In this document: one piece after another, positions 39,301 through 51,300 of the stretch | How positions within the stretch are numbered: the stretch's first letter is position 1 | Layout: the number at the start of each line of letters is the position of its first letter | Assembly (NCBI RefSeq): GCF_029407905.1 | Contig: NC_073627.1 | Span: 128,353,697 to 128,417,696 of the forward strand | Direction: 5' to 3' | DNA length: 64,000 nucleotides | Origin: Bubalus kerabau | Taxonomy: Eukaryota; Chordata; Mammalia; Artiodactyla; Bovidae | Notes under the pieces: generated by a model | The model's input: only the letters and a program-made list of their open reading frames with translations | The model's database searches: none | What the model was told of the DNA's origin: nothing | Program-made: the position numbers and the translations under genes

Positions 39301-42300
39301 CCCAAGGAAATAAAATCTGTTACTGTTTCCATTGTTTCCCTATCTATTTGCCATGAAGTGATGGGACTGGATGCTATGATCTTTGTTTTTTGAATGGTGA
39401 GTTTTAAGTGAGCTTTTTCACTTTCCTCTTTCACTTTCACCAAGAGGCTCTTTAGTTCCTCTTCAAGTTTATGCCATAAGGGTGGTGTCATCTGCATATC
39501 TGAGGTTGTTGATATTTCTCCCAGCAATCTTGATTCTAGCTTATGTTTCGTCCAGCCCGGCATTTCTCATGATGTACTCTGCTTATAAGTTAAATAAGCA
39601 AGGTGACAGCATACAGCCTTGTCATATTTCTTTCCCAATTTTGAACCAGTCCATTGTTCCATGTGCAGTTCTAACTGTTGTTTCTTGACCTGCATACAGG
39701 TTTCACAGGAGTCAGGTAAGGTGGTGTGGTATTTCCATTTCTTGAAGAATTTTCCACAGTTTGTTGAGATCCACACAGTCAAAGGCTTTAGTGTAGTCAA
39801 TGAAACAGAAGTAGATGTTTTTCTGGAATTCTCTTGCTGTTTTGGTGATCCAGCGGGTATTGGCAATTCGATCTCTGGTTCCTTTGCTTTTTCTAAATCC
39901 AGCTTGAACTGGAAGTTCACGGTTCATGTACTGTTGAAACATGGCTTGGAGAATTTTGAGCGTTACTTTTGTAGCATATGAGATGAGTGCAGTTGTGTGG
40001 TAGTTTGAACATTCTTTGGCATTGCCTTTCTTTGGGATTGGAATGAAAACTGATCTTTTCCAGTCCTATGGCTACTGCTGAGGTTTCCATATTTGCTCGC
40101 ATTTTGAGTGCATACTTTAACAGAATCATCTTTTAGTATTTGAAGTAGCTCAGCTGGAAGTCCATCACCTCCGCTAGCTTTGTTTGTACTGATGCTTCCT
40201 ACGGCCACTTGACTTCACACTCCAAGAAGTCTGGCTCTAGGTGAGTGATCACACCATCGTGGTTATCTGGGTCATTAAGATCCTTTTTGTATAGTTCTTC
40301 TGTGTATTGTTGCCACCTCTTAATACCTTCTGCTTCTGTTAGATCCATACCATTTCTGTCCTTTATTGTGCACATATTTGCATGAAATATTCTCTTGGTA
40401 TCTCTAATTTTCTTGAAAATTTCTCTAGTCTTTCCCATTTTATTGTTTTACTCTGTTTCTTTGCATTGATCACTTAGGAAGACTTTCTTTTTTATATCTC
40501 TCCTTGCTATTCTTTGGAACTCTGCCTTCAGTTGGGTATATCTTTCCTTTTCTCCTTTGCCTTTCACTTCTCTTCTTTTCTCAGCTATTTGGAAGGCCTC
40601 CTCAGATAGCCATTTTGTCTTGTTTGCATTTCTTTTTCTTGTGGATGGTTTTGGCTACCACCTTCTGTACAACATCATGAACCTCCATCTATAGTTCTTC
40701 AGGCACTCTGTCTATCAGATCTAATCCCTTGAATCTGTCACTTCCACTGTATAATCGTAAGGGATTTGATTTAGGTCATACCTTAATGGCAGTTCCTAGG
40801 GCTGCCCCAAATGCCCTATTCCATTCTTACTTCAGCGTGACTGAAGAGAAGCTGGAGAAAGCCTGTCTGGCCCTGGGAAGTTCAAGCCCAGAGGAGGAAT
40901 AGGAGGGAGGAACAGATTTGTTCAGTGTCATTCCATGTCTGGCATTCCCTGGGCACTTCCTTATTTGCTATCTCACTTAATGCCCCCAGTAACCTTGTAA
41001 GGTGACAAGTGTCTCACTTTTCAGGTGAGAACACTGAGATATCCGAAACTCATCAAAATCAGTTCTTCCAACTTGGTCTGTTGTCCCTGAACCCTGCACT
41101 GGAGCTGACCATGTTGCCATTCAGCATAGAAGTCTAGGTCTGGAGCCCACTCACTTCACTGTACTGTCTATTACTGGAGAACAGTGCTGTCATCGAAGAA
41201 GATCTCATAGTGATGAAGGACCCTGGGACAGAATAACAGGGACAGTCGCATTTAGATACAGAGACCAGAGGTAGCCTTGGGAAGAGTGCAGGAAGAGTGT
41301 GCCAGGCAGAGGAAACAGCACTTTGAATGCCCCGAGGCAGCAAAGACCTTGTGATGCCAAGGGGGCCCTGTAGTGAACGAGGGGAGTGTGGCATGGCCGT
41401 TCTGGTGGCCCAGTATTTACCTGCTAGATGCTAGACTCACCCCATCAGCCCCTCTAAGTGGGCATCGTTATCCTCTATTTCACAAGAAGAAACAGGTTCA
41501 GAGGCATCAGATTGATTTCCGTCAGTGGCAGAGAGGGCTGGTGCTGGGATTATGTCTGGTAACCAATTGACAGTGCGGACTCCAGAGATAGGATGGATCT
41601 GGAGACGTTGAAGAGGGGCGTAAGGCCTCAAGGGATAGCTTCAGCCTCCCAAGTAAAGCCAGAGAGGGCGGCCATGCAGGGGGCACTGGAGCCCTGAGGG
41701 GAAGGGAGCAGCGGGCACAGGGCCCTGAAGGGGTGATGAAAAGTCCCACATGTGGCCCATCAAGATTAGCCTTCTGTATTGGCAGTGGACCCAGCCAGCA
41801 CGGGCCTTTCTCTCCCTGGCAGCACGGAGGAGCAGAGGGGAGGTCAGGGGAGTCCTCCCCATTCTGTGCCTGAACATGAGGACCGGCCCGCTCCTTGGTG
41901 ACCCTTGTGCCTCTGTGCCCGCAGGACATCATCCTCACGGTGAAGGAGAAGCTGTCGATCCGAAGCACAGAGTACTTTGCTCTGGTCCTGGAGGAGCAGT
42001 ACAACGTCTCCCGGCTGCACCTGCTGCATGAGGAGGAGCTCATCCAGCAGGTACCTCCTGCCTCTGCTCCCAGTGGGGAGATCTGGGCAGGGTGAGCTGC
42101 CTGCCTCGGCCACAGCCTCTGGGTACAGGGTGCAGCGTATCTGCAGGCTTGATGTGCTTCCTTGTGCCCCGACAACACAGAGCTCACTCAGCCTGGTTTG
42201 CAAACAAAGTTAGGCAGGCCTCCGTTTTGCAGACAAGGAGAAAGAGGCTTAGATAGGTGAGGTAATTTACTCAAGGTAACGCAACCACTAGACCCCATCT

Positions 42301-45300
42301 TTTGCTCCCAGCTCTGATGACCTTCCTCTGAACCTCCCACCTTTGAGATGTCAGGGAAGCATCTGTTGCTGGATCTCAGCCCTTTCTGTGAAGCTTGTCC
42401 TGAGTAGGACAGGGCTAACACTGTCCATCTGTATCTCTCAGTCTTTAAGCCATGCAGTGATTTGTTATACCAGCTTTCAACAGCCAAACACAGGTCAGTT
42501 CCATAAATTCTTACTGAGTGTGTACTACTATAAAGATGGGTAGGATTTCAGTAATTGGAAAAGGAAAAGGGGCTTTTTTAAGAAGAGGAGCAGCATGAAC
42601 AAGGCATGAGCTCATGGAAACCACTCTGAGTGTTCCTCATTGCAGACGAATTCCTGCCGTGGTCACTCATTTCCTAACATTGCTGCTTACAAACTTTGAA
42701 AAAAGTCACTTCTGTTCCATTAGCATTGGAAAAAGAGATCAAATTAAACCACTGAAATAGCCGAAGTGAAAAAAAAGTAAGGTACAGGGCATATATATTA
42801 TATATACCCACATAATGTATTGTATACTACTATTTGTGGGAAATAAAGGAATGTACATTTATAGGAGCATAAATACCCATAGACAGTCTCTGGAAGGGTA
42901 TATAAGAAACCAGATGCAGAGATTTCTTCTGGAAAAGGGAACAGGTTGATGGGATGAGTGGGAAACTATTCTTTTGAGCTTTTTACATCTTATACCCATG
43001 GGAAAGTCAATCAAGGGCACAGGTCTGTGCTGCCTTGGGAAGAACCAAAACTGAAATCTCTAGGGACTGCCTTTCATTGTCTTTTTTTATTTAAGTCGTT
43101 TGTGGAATAACTGAGAACAAAAACAGAAGATGAACTGTGTCTCTCTTATGCATTGCAGGTAGTGGAAAGGGAGGAGTCACATGACTACCGCTGCCTCTTC
43201 AGGGTTTGTTTTGTCCCCAGGGACCCCCTGGACCTCCTGAAAGAAGACCCCGTGGCCTTTGAATACCTCTATCTGCAGGTGACCTGGTCTGCCCTTCCTA
43301 AAATAACAGTGGTTTTTCTCAAAGATGGCACATTGGGTTATTTTCAACACGAGCTCGAGGCAATTAAGCAACTCACTGGTAGGGATTATCTTGGTCTGAG
43401 GGAGAGTAGGCCTGATTATCCCTTAGAATTCCATTTTATGTCACTAAGTTGCTATGTTAGGCGATTTGCAATATATTAATGAACTTAAAGCTTAGTCCTC
43501 CATGTAGATTTACATTTTCTAACACCATTTAGGATCTTTAGAGTTAAGTTTTTATTGCCAAAAGGGGCAACCAAGGTCACACAGGCAAGAATTGGCAGAG
43601 CTAGGTCTCCAAGTTGCCTTTCACCCAAGAGCACTAGGAACCCAATCCATGTGTTCTTCTTTCCCAGTGTCTCTGATCTCATCTCTCCTAGAGCTGCAGC
43701 GATGTGCTCCAGGAGCGCTTTGCGGTTGAAATGAAGTGCAGCTCGGCGCTCCGCCTGGCAGCCCTGCACATCCAGGAGCGGATCTACGCATGTGCGCAGC
43801 CGCAGAAGATCTCTTTGAAGTACATAGAGTGAGTGGCAGGGGACTTCGATGTCCCGCCAACGGCAGCTGTGTTGCATTTATCACTTGGCTGGCGCTGGGC
43901 CAGGATGGCCAGAATCCACACTGACACTCACCCACCGCCCCATCTGTCCATTGTCTTCCCTTCATTTCCCTCTGCACCCTTTCCAACACAGCCTGGCTTC
44001 CCCCAGGTCAGAACCCGGATGCTCCCTCTGGGGCCCACGCCAACTCCAGATGGAATGACACAGGATCCCTTCGTAAATTCCCAGTTCCTGGGAGGATATC
44101 TCAGGAAATCCTGACAACTTCAGCATCAAGCTCTTCTGAGAGCAGGAATTCCCTGGAAATTCATTTGTGGTGAACAAAATCCTGTTGTATTACATTTCTA
44201 TTAGAGCAGTTTCAAGTCCTGAGGCTCTGACATCTCTCCAGATTCTTAGCTTAAAATGTCACTTTGCTCTGGATGGTATCACCCAGATTTACTCATCTCC
44301 TCACCAAATCTCAGCTCTGTCTTGCCTGCTGATGAATTATATTTAAATTTTTTTAAAAAATCCATGGCCTTCCCCCTGATATCCTAGGTTAAATCTCTAG
44401 AGAGTGGGACCTAAGAATCTGTATTTTTAACTAGTTTGTTGGGTGGGGTGGTGGGGGATTAGGCTGGCATCATCCTCAAGCATGGCCTCAGGGATTCATG
44501 TGTTCTGTGTGTTGCCCTATGAGACTGTGCTGAACATGTGTAAGGAATAATGGGCTCCTTGAATGATCATGGGGTTTAATTCCAGAATGGCTCATTTTTG
44601 TGGACTGTGTGTGTGTTTGTATAAATAAATAGGTAGATAGATATCACACATATACAGTATTCATGTATATATATATTTACATATACTCCACAAGACCAGC
44701 CAGATATCTTCTGCCGAGAAAGAAGCTCATAATTACAGTATTCTTGGAGCAATAACTACTGAATCAAATATAATTACGTTCTTCATTAGAGTCAAGTTCG
44801 CTGTAGACATGAGCCTCCTTGTCTCCAATGTCTCATGGCAGGAAGGATTGGGGAATCGAGAACTTTATATCTCCAACTTTATTACGAAACATGAAAGGAA
44901 AAGACATCAAGAAAGCCATCAGTTTCCACATGAAGAGGAACCAGAACTTGCTGGAACCCAGACAGAAGGTAATTTAGCCACAGCCCCTGCCAACCACACG
45001 CTGACTGTTGTGAAACCTCAGGGGGAGAATTTTCAACATTGCCTGCATTTTAGACAAGTGAATAGCTCTGACTTCAACAGTCTTTTCTTGTTTTCTTTTT
45101 TTTTCACCCTTATTTAAGCAACTTATTTCTGCTGCCCAGCTACGTTTAAATTACCTACAGATCCTTGGGGAACTCAAGACGTACGGTGGGAAAATCTTTA
45201 ATGCTACTTTAATGGTATGTATTAAAGAACTTCTTATAAGGGATGCAAGAGAGCCTCTGAACATCAATGTATCTTTTAGTCTAAAATTCCTGAGGACTGT

Positions 45301-48300
45301 CATGGGCTAGAATTTGTTTGGGAAAGTGAACATTATGATGTCAGGGAGCATCTATCATGCCATTGCTTGACACCAGCCCTCTGACAGATGCTGGGGGAGG
45401 CAGAGCTGAATGAGACACGGTTCCCATCCTCAAATGATGCAACGAGGCCCCAAACAGGGCAGAGCAAAGCCATGAGAGGCAAAGGACCATTAATGAAAAG
45501 TCAAAGACAGAGACCACCACTGCCAGCTTCAGGTTGAATGGGGAAGGAGAAGGCATTAAGGAAAGGCAAGAAGATTGCATTTGGCCAGATTTCAGAGGAA
45601 AGGCATTCTGAGGGCATGACACTGTGATCAGTTTACCCTGGAGCTTTGGATATATGAAGGTGAAGAGGGAAAAAAGGGAAATCATGAAGAAAAGATAAGA
45701 ATGTTAGACTGGAGGCTGGGGCCCTGATTATTCAGAAGGGAAGAAGTGAGGAGTGGACCTGAGAAGGGAAAACAAGAAGAGTCCTCTGCTGTGTTATCCA
45801 TTCCTCCCTTGGTCTGCTTTTTGGAGCCTAGGCCTGGAGCTCTGTGCTCTGCTGCAGTCAGTGATGTGGGATGTGGCTTAAGGGAATTCTGCCCCCACCA
45901 GTCAGCCCCAGAACTCTCAAGCACAAAGCCAGACAATTTACCAATTAGAGATTAAAAAAAATAATAATAGCAAAGCTCCTTTCAGTGGATTTAGTGTGCT
46001 TCTTAGTCATTTACAGTGATGGGTTAATTTAATTAGGCTGCTGACCTAACAGTGTAGATGGAAAAAGAGAATTGATGTTTTGAAAGAAAGGAAGAGTATC
46101 TGATTGTTTGGGGAAGAGAAAAATTGGCCGAGTCTTTGTACAAGTAGTGGACTAAATGATGGAGAAGACACTAGATCACAGAAAGGAAACTTGAAGGTAC
46201 AAGAAAAACTACCCACTTTTCTCTAGGGCTAATCCTGCCCTCTGCCAGCTGTCCGGTTCCTATCTCCAACTCCGCTTTACCTTTCATGTCTAAGGAAAGA
46301 CCTGGGAGTAGGAGAAGAAACCAACTACATTGAACTGGCTCAGGGTGCTTGCTGGTCACTGGAGGTACAGACATAGACATACACAGACTCTGTTGTCAGG
46401 GACCTTAATGGAATATGCAACTCAAATACAAATAATAACAGTAAGAAGTCTGAGCTTAGAAGTCCTAGAAATCCTAGTCCTAGACAGTCCCATGCTGTCT
46501 GAGAAGGACAGAGGACATGGTGTGGAATCAACATAGAAAAGGACTGTTCTGGTTTGAGGAGCAAATCAGGTGGCGTTTTCAATGGGCAGTAGGTTTTAAT
46601 GGAAGGTTCTAAAAAAGGGTGGGTTTTCGATAGGTAGTGATAATAAGGGATCCCAAGTGGAGGGCACAATGTGAATTTAGGCATATAGGTGTGCAAGTAT
46701 ATGGTTGTGTTTATGGAACAGGTAAAAGTCCCGTGGTTTGATCCTCTATTGTGAAGAGTATTATGGGAGATAAATTAATATTGAGTTTATCTGTAGATGG
46801 GGCCCAGGTTAGGCTGTCACCTAACTTGGTCATCTAGAGGAGTGGGGGTTTGCAGAAAGAGGTATCATGTCCTACGTGTATAATGTATTTTCCCTAGCTT
46901 GTGAATGGAAACTAATTCCCCTTCCTGCCCTCTGCAGTTACAGGACAGAGAATCCTACATTGCCCTTCTGGTTGGAGCCAAGTATGGCATTAGCCAAATT
47001 ATCAATAGCAAACTCAACATCATGTCCACGTTGGCAGAGTTTGCCAACATCAGCCGTGTAGAGCTGACAGAAGAGTCTGAGAAAGTGAGCATGGTCAAAG
47101 TGTATCTTCAGGATGTCAAGGTAAAGGGGAAGAAATTTTTAATCCAGCTTCTGGAATCTGGGGCTAAATTACTTGAGTGTAGTTTATGTGAGTTTGGATA
47201 TTAACAGAGTCTCATGTCCAACATTTTCTTAAAAGATGGAATTGTCCATCCTGTCTCATCAAAGGGAAAGTAATGAACAGGGTACATTTTCCCGGGCAAG
47301 TCCTAAAACGTTTTTTTCCTATAAACTGTGCTTGACCGTGTACTTTCCTGACAGGTTCAGCAACCTAGATGGGAGCACCAGAGGGTATTATCACATACAT
47401 TAGACCAGAATGGCTGCCCAAGATTTTGGGTGACAGCAATTAAAATAGATCAGTGGTATAGGCTACTTCCTGTACCTCCCTGGAAGGTCCTACATTTATC
47501 CTGCTTCCTTTGACTTAATCCCAACATGCACGGGACTGGTACTTCATTCTTCTTATCCCCCTCTCTTTCCTTCTCTACTCGATCCTGCTCCTTTTTCTTC
47601 TCTAGGTCAGGTCTTGAAGAGGTCCCATAGCATGAATGAGCAGTGTGGGGTGGTTGGGATAGAAGGATAGTCACTGTGGAGACTGGTTGGGAGGAACCCA
47701 CCGCATGTGTGAGTGCTTGTGTGGCTGTGTGTGTGCATACTCATTTCAAATCTTGTAGGTGAGGACAGGTATATTGTCAGGACACCAGAGGGCCTGTCTA
47801 TGGACCGTGGCTGGATTTACCTGAAATCTCTCATGGGCCCCACATGGCCTGATTGCCCTTTCTATCGCTTGCTGCCAGCCTTCAGACGTTGTATCCCTTG
47901 TTGCCAGCCTTAGCCCTTTATACGCTTAAGAGCCTCTTTACCTTCAAAGGTTCTGACTTTGCTGCTGGAATCCAACAGTGCAAAAGACCTAGCCTGCCTG
48001 ATTGCTGGGTACTACAGGCTGTTTGTCGACCCAGTGACCTCCATTTTCCTCTGGCCTGGAAACAAACAGCAGGTGCACCGGGTGTCTGCTGAAGAAGGTG
48101 AGGTGCTGAGGCTTGGACCCGGGAAGGACAGGCCCACTTCGCTGCCTTGTAGGTCAAGGCAGCCTAAAAGAGGATGGTGCATTGAGTAGAGCGGAGGCTT
48201 CCACTCAAGGGGATGAGAGCTGTTTCGCCATTCATTTCTTGGTTAACAGCTGATCTTTCCAAAATCCTAAATAGAGAGGATTTTTTGTACCTGAGAGTCC

Positions 48301-51300
48301 CATAAAGCCAAGCAAGGCTGTGGAAGGTCTCTGATTCCCTGTAGTATTACCTAAAATCATCTCCAAGATCCACAGTATTTTATCTTTGACAGTAAAACAA
48401 GATGTCACTTATTTGTTTAGAAAGTATAGCTGACCTAGCTTCTCATCTCATGCCTCTTTTGCTTCTCTTGAATTATAATAAAAATTCTCTGCCTTACATG
48501 TTTATAAGAACAGGGTACATGGAGATAGAAGCTAAAAATCATACAACATAAGGAATGAAGTAGGGGAGGCCAGATTAGGTGAACATTTTCCCAGTTTCCA
48601 CCAGGCTTTTGCTTCCGCACTATTGATGCAGCATTTTCCCCAGCGGTTTGCTGTTAAATGTTTAACAACTGTCTCTGCAGGGGAAGAAACAAAATGAAAC
48701 AGAACCCTGATTTGAAGCAATTGCCTAAACATCGGCAATGGCAGAAACACTCCCACCGTGTCAGCTATACTTTCTAAACAAATAAGTGACATCTTGTTTT
48801 ACTATCAAAGATAAAATTTCAAGCCCCTGACATGCTGTCACTGGACGTGGAGGTGGGGAAAGGTGCTCAGTAGCACACCATTGTATGGCATTTCCTCCAT
48901 GTGGATAAGACAAGCATAAGTAATCTCAGAGATTGGCTGATAGGAAACTAAGAATTCAGAAGTGAAGCGTTTCCTGTACTTGTTCCCTCTGTCTTTAACA
49001 CAGCTTATTAACAAGGGATGATGCCTCTGAGACGGCACCCCATGGAGCCATGCTGTTGTGGAGGCCTGGTGGGGTGGTCACAGGAGGCCTACTTCAGCCT
49101 GTTTGTAATAGGTTATGACGAACATGATGAAGTTACCCAGGCAAAGAGGGGAAGAGTGATCCTTTGAAGCAGAGGGACACAATGGAGGCATGAAGGCTGA
49201 AAAGCTCTCTGTAGTAGCTAGAGCCTGGGGAAGGCTGCAGTGAGCGACCAGGCTGCTGAGGAAGGGTGGGACCTGCACTGTGAGAGGGTGACCAAGCTGC
49301 TGAGGGTCACCCTGTGAGAGCCCCCAGCCTCAGTAGGAGAGCTTAGGTTCTTCCCTGTAGGCAAGAGAAACCATCAGAGGTTTAAATACAATGTGATGTT
49401 ATCAGAGAGAAGTGGGTTTGTTTGTTTGTTTGGGATTTTTTTTTTTTGGCTGTGGTGTATGGCATACAGTATCTTAGTTCCCTGACTAAGGGTCAAACCC
49501 TTCCCCCCTGCAGTGGAAGCATGGAGCACTAACCACTGGACCACTAGGGAAGTCCCCAGAGAGAAGTTGAAAACAGATTGCACCTGGAGGTTTATGGTGC
49601 ATGAGCAATTTGAGACCTGGCTCAATGCCCCCCAACCCTCTCACCATGAATCCTTCCAAGTACCAGCAGTGGGTCACTTTTCACTTTTCTAAAAGCTCTG
49701 TAGCACCAGTGGGTCGCTAGGCCAGGCTTCAGAATGATGCCAGCCTAGCAGCCTCAGGACCCCCATAAAGTTAGTAAAAATACAGATTCTCAGGCTCCAC
49801 TACCTAGCTATTAGACTCAATACATCAGGATGAGGTCCAAGGATATGTTATTCTTGTTTTTTAAATATGATTCCCTGTCTGATTTTGATACCCAGTCAGG
49901 ACAGAGCTGAGATTTTTAGGAGAGGTGTAGCAAACCACCTAAATACCCGGCTGTTTCCATAAACAGATAGATCTCCTTGGAGGTGGAGGTAATCCTGTCT
50001 TCTTTAGGTGGCTTATAGATGTGGGGAAGGAGACTTGACAGTTGTGTGGAGAATGTGGAAATTTGGAGTCCTGTGGATCCCGTGTCAGTCAGTGTAGCAT
50101 GGTCCAGGTCTGTCACCCTGCTGGACCTCTGTTCTCTCATCTGCAAAATAAGAGGGCAGGCAAAGTGGGGGCGGGTGGACACGTGAGCATCTGCCAGTGC
50201 CCTAATCGTGTCACATAACTCTTGTGTCAGGCTACGAGTCCAGGGCCTGCAGTGACTCCGAGGAGTCATCCGAAGTGGACTGCGTGCCGGAGCCCTTCTC
50301 TGACAGATGCCTGCCGAAGCTGGGCCCCTGCAGACCACTTACAGAAGAAGAGCAGCCCCCTGGGGACAGCTCCACGCCTGCAGTGGCTGGGAAAGGCCCA
50401 AGCACTTGTGGGGCCAGCAGCACAACAGACAGTGCCGAATCGGAGGCATCTGACTCGGCCAACACCGAGAGCCGAGGCTGCAGGACCAGCGGCTCCAGTG
50501 AGTCCATGGACGCTCTGGAGGAGGATGACCTGGATGCCTGCTCTTCCAGCAGGTCCGGCTTCTTCCACCTGGGCTTGCCTGGCTTCCCGGAGAGTCTTGA
50601 TTCAGACAGCCAGGAGGAGAGAAGCAGGGTTGAAACTGGTGGCTTCCTCTGTCTCCTGGACCTGGCCCAGAGAGCCAACCCTCAGAGCCAGAAGACAGAG
50701 TTTTCTGCGAGTCCTGCTCCTGAGGCCTTCAGTTGGGGGCCAGAACTGAATGCGCTCAGGCTGGACCCCAGGCTGTACGAGGGCAGCCAGATTGACTACT
50801 ACAGCCTGTGTGCCAATGTCTCCCCCGCCAGCCACCTGAGCGACAGCTCTGATAGCACGGCTACCAGGCAGGGTGTGGGCACGGCAGCCCTGAGCCCACG
50901 GGGAGGGTCTGAGACCCCGTCCAGCTCCTTGCTGCAAGCCCTGGCCCCAGGCCTGCCACTAGCCTTGGAGGATGGCAGTTCCGACGAGGAATACTATGAT
51001 GCAGCTGACAAGCTCACACCCCCAGAGGCCCTCTCAGGTGAGCCCTCCCCGGCAGGTCTGTGGATCGTGCACGCAGCTCCTCAGTCCCCAGGGAGGGCAG
51101 TATGCAAGCCTGAGGGGAAAACATTTGGGTGAAGCATGGGTGCTCATTCTCTTTTGAGGTGGGCTCCCTGGGCTCAGTGGACCATGTTGTAGGCATCCCA
51201 ACTTCAAGTAAGGGCTACAGGGGAGGTTCAGAGAACTGTGGACAGGCAGAGATGGGTGGCATTAATTCTACAGTGGGAATCAGGGAAGGCTTCCCAGAAG

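Larger units (their letters stand above)
37523..41924 (+). other. FRMPD1: FRMPD1 intron 6
   Basis: 4.4 kb, the home of a 2.05-kb antisense BovB. It also has L2-like pieces (about 38100-38480 and 41150-41360), a CA-rich stretch near 38632-38680, and MIR-like pieces near 40940-41100 and 41380-41570. Confidence 0.78.
48098..50230 (+). other. FRMPD1: FRMPD1 intron 13
   Basis: 2.1 kb, containing a clean 58-bp inverted repeat, an antisense CHR SINE and a MER5-like fragment at about 49730-49880. Ends at a CTTGTGTCAG acceptor. Confidence 0.75.

Noticed and set aside
41522..42187. 221-codon open frame on the minus strand
   Set aside because: Overlaps FRMPD1 exon 7 in antisense; the sense exon has correct splice sites and family match, so this is a shadow.
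49220..49320. Local near-duplicate containing GCTGCTGAGG twice and a short palindrome
   Set aside because: Short, imperfect and not linked to any element; likely chance similarity.
50224..51132. Single-exon reading frame of 302 codons including an upstream GTG start
   Set aside because: It is FRMPD1 exon 14 read through both splice sites; the real exon is 50231-51037.
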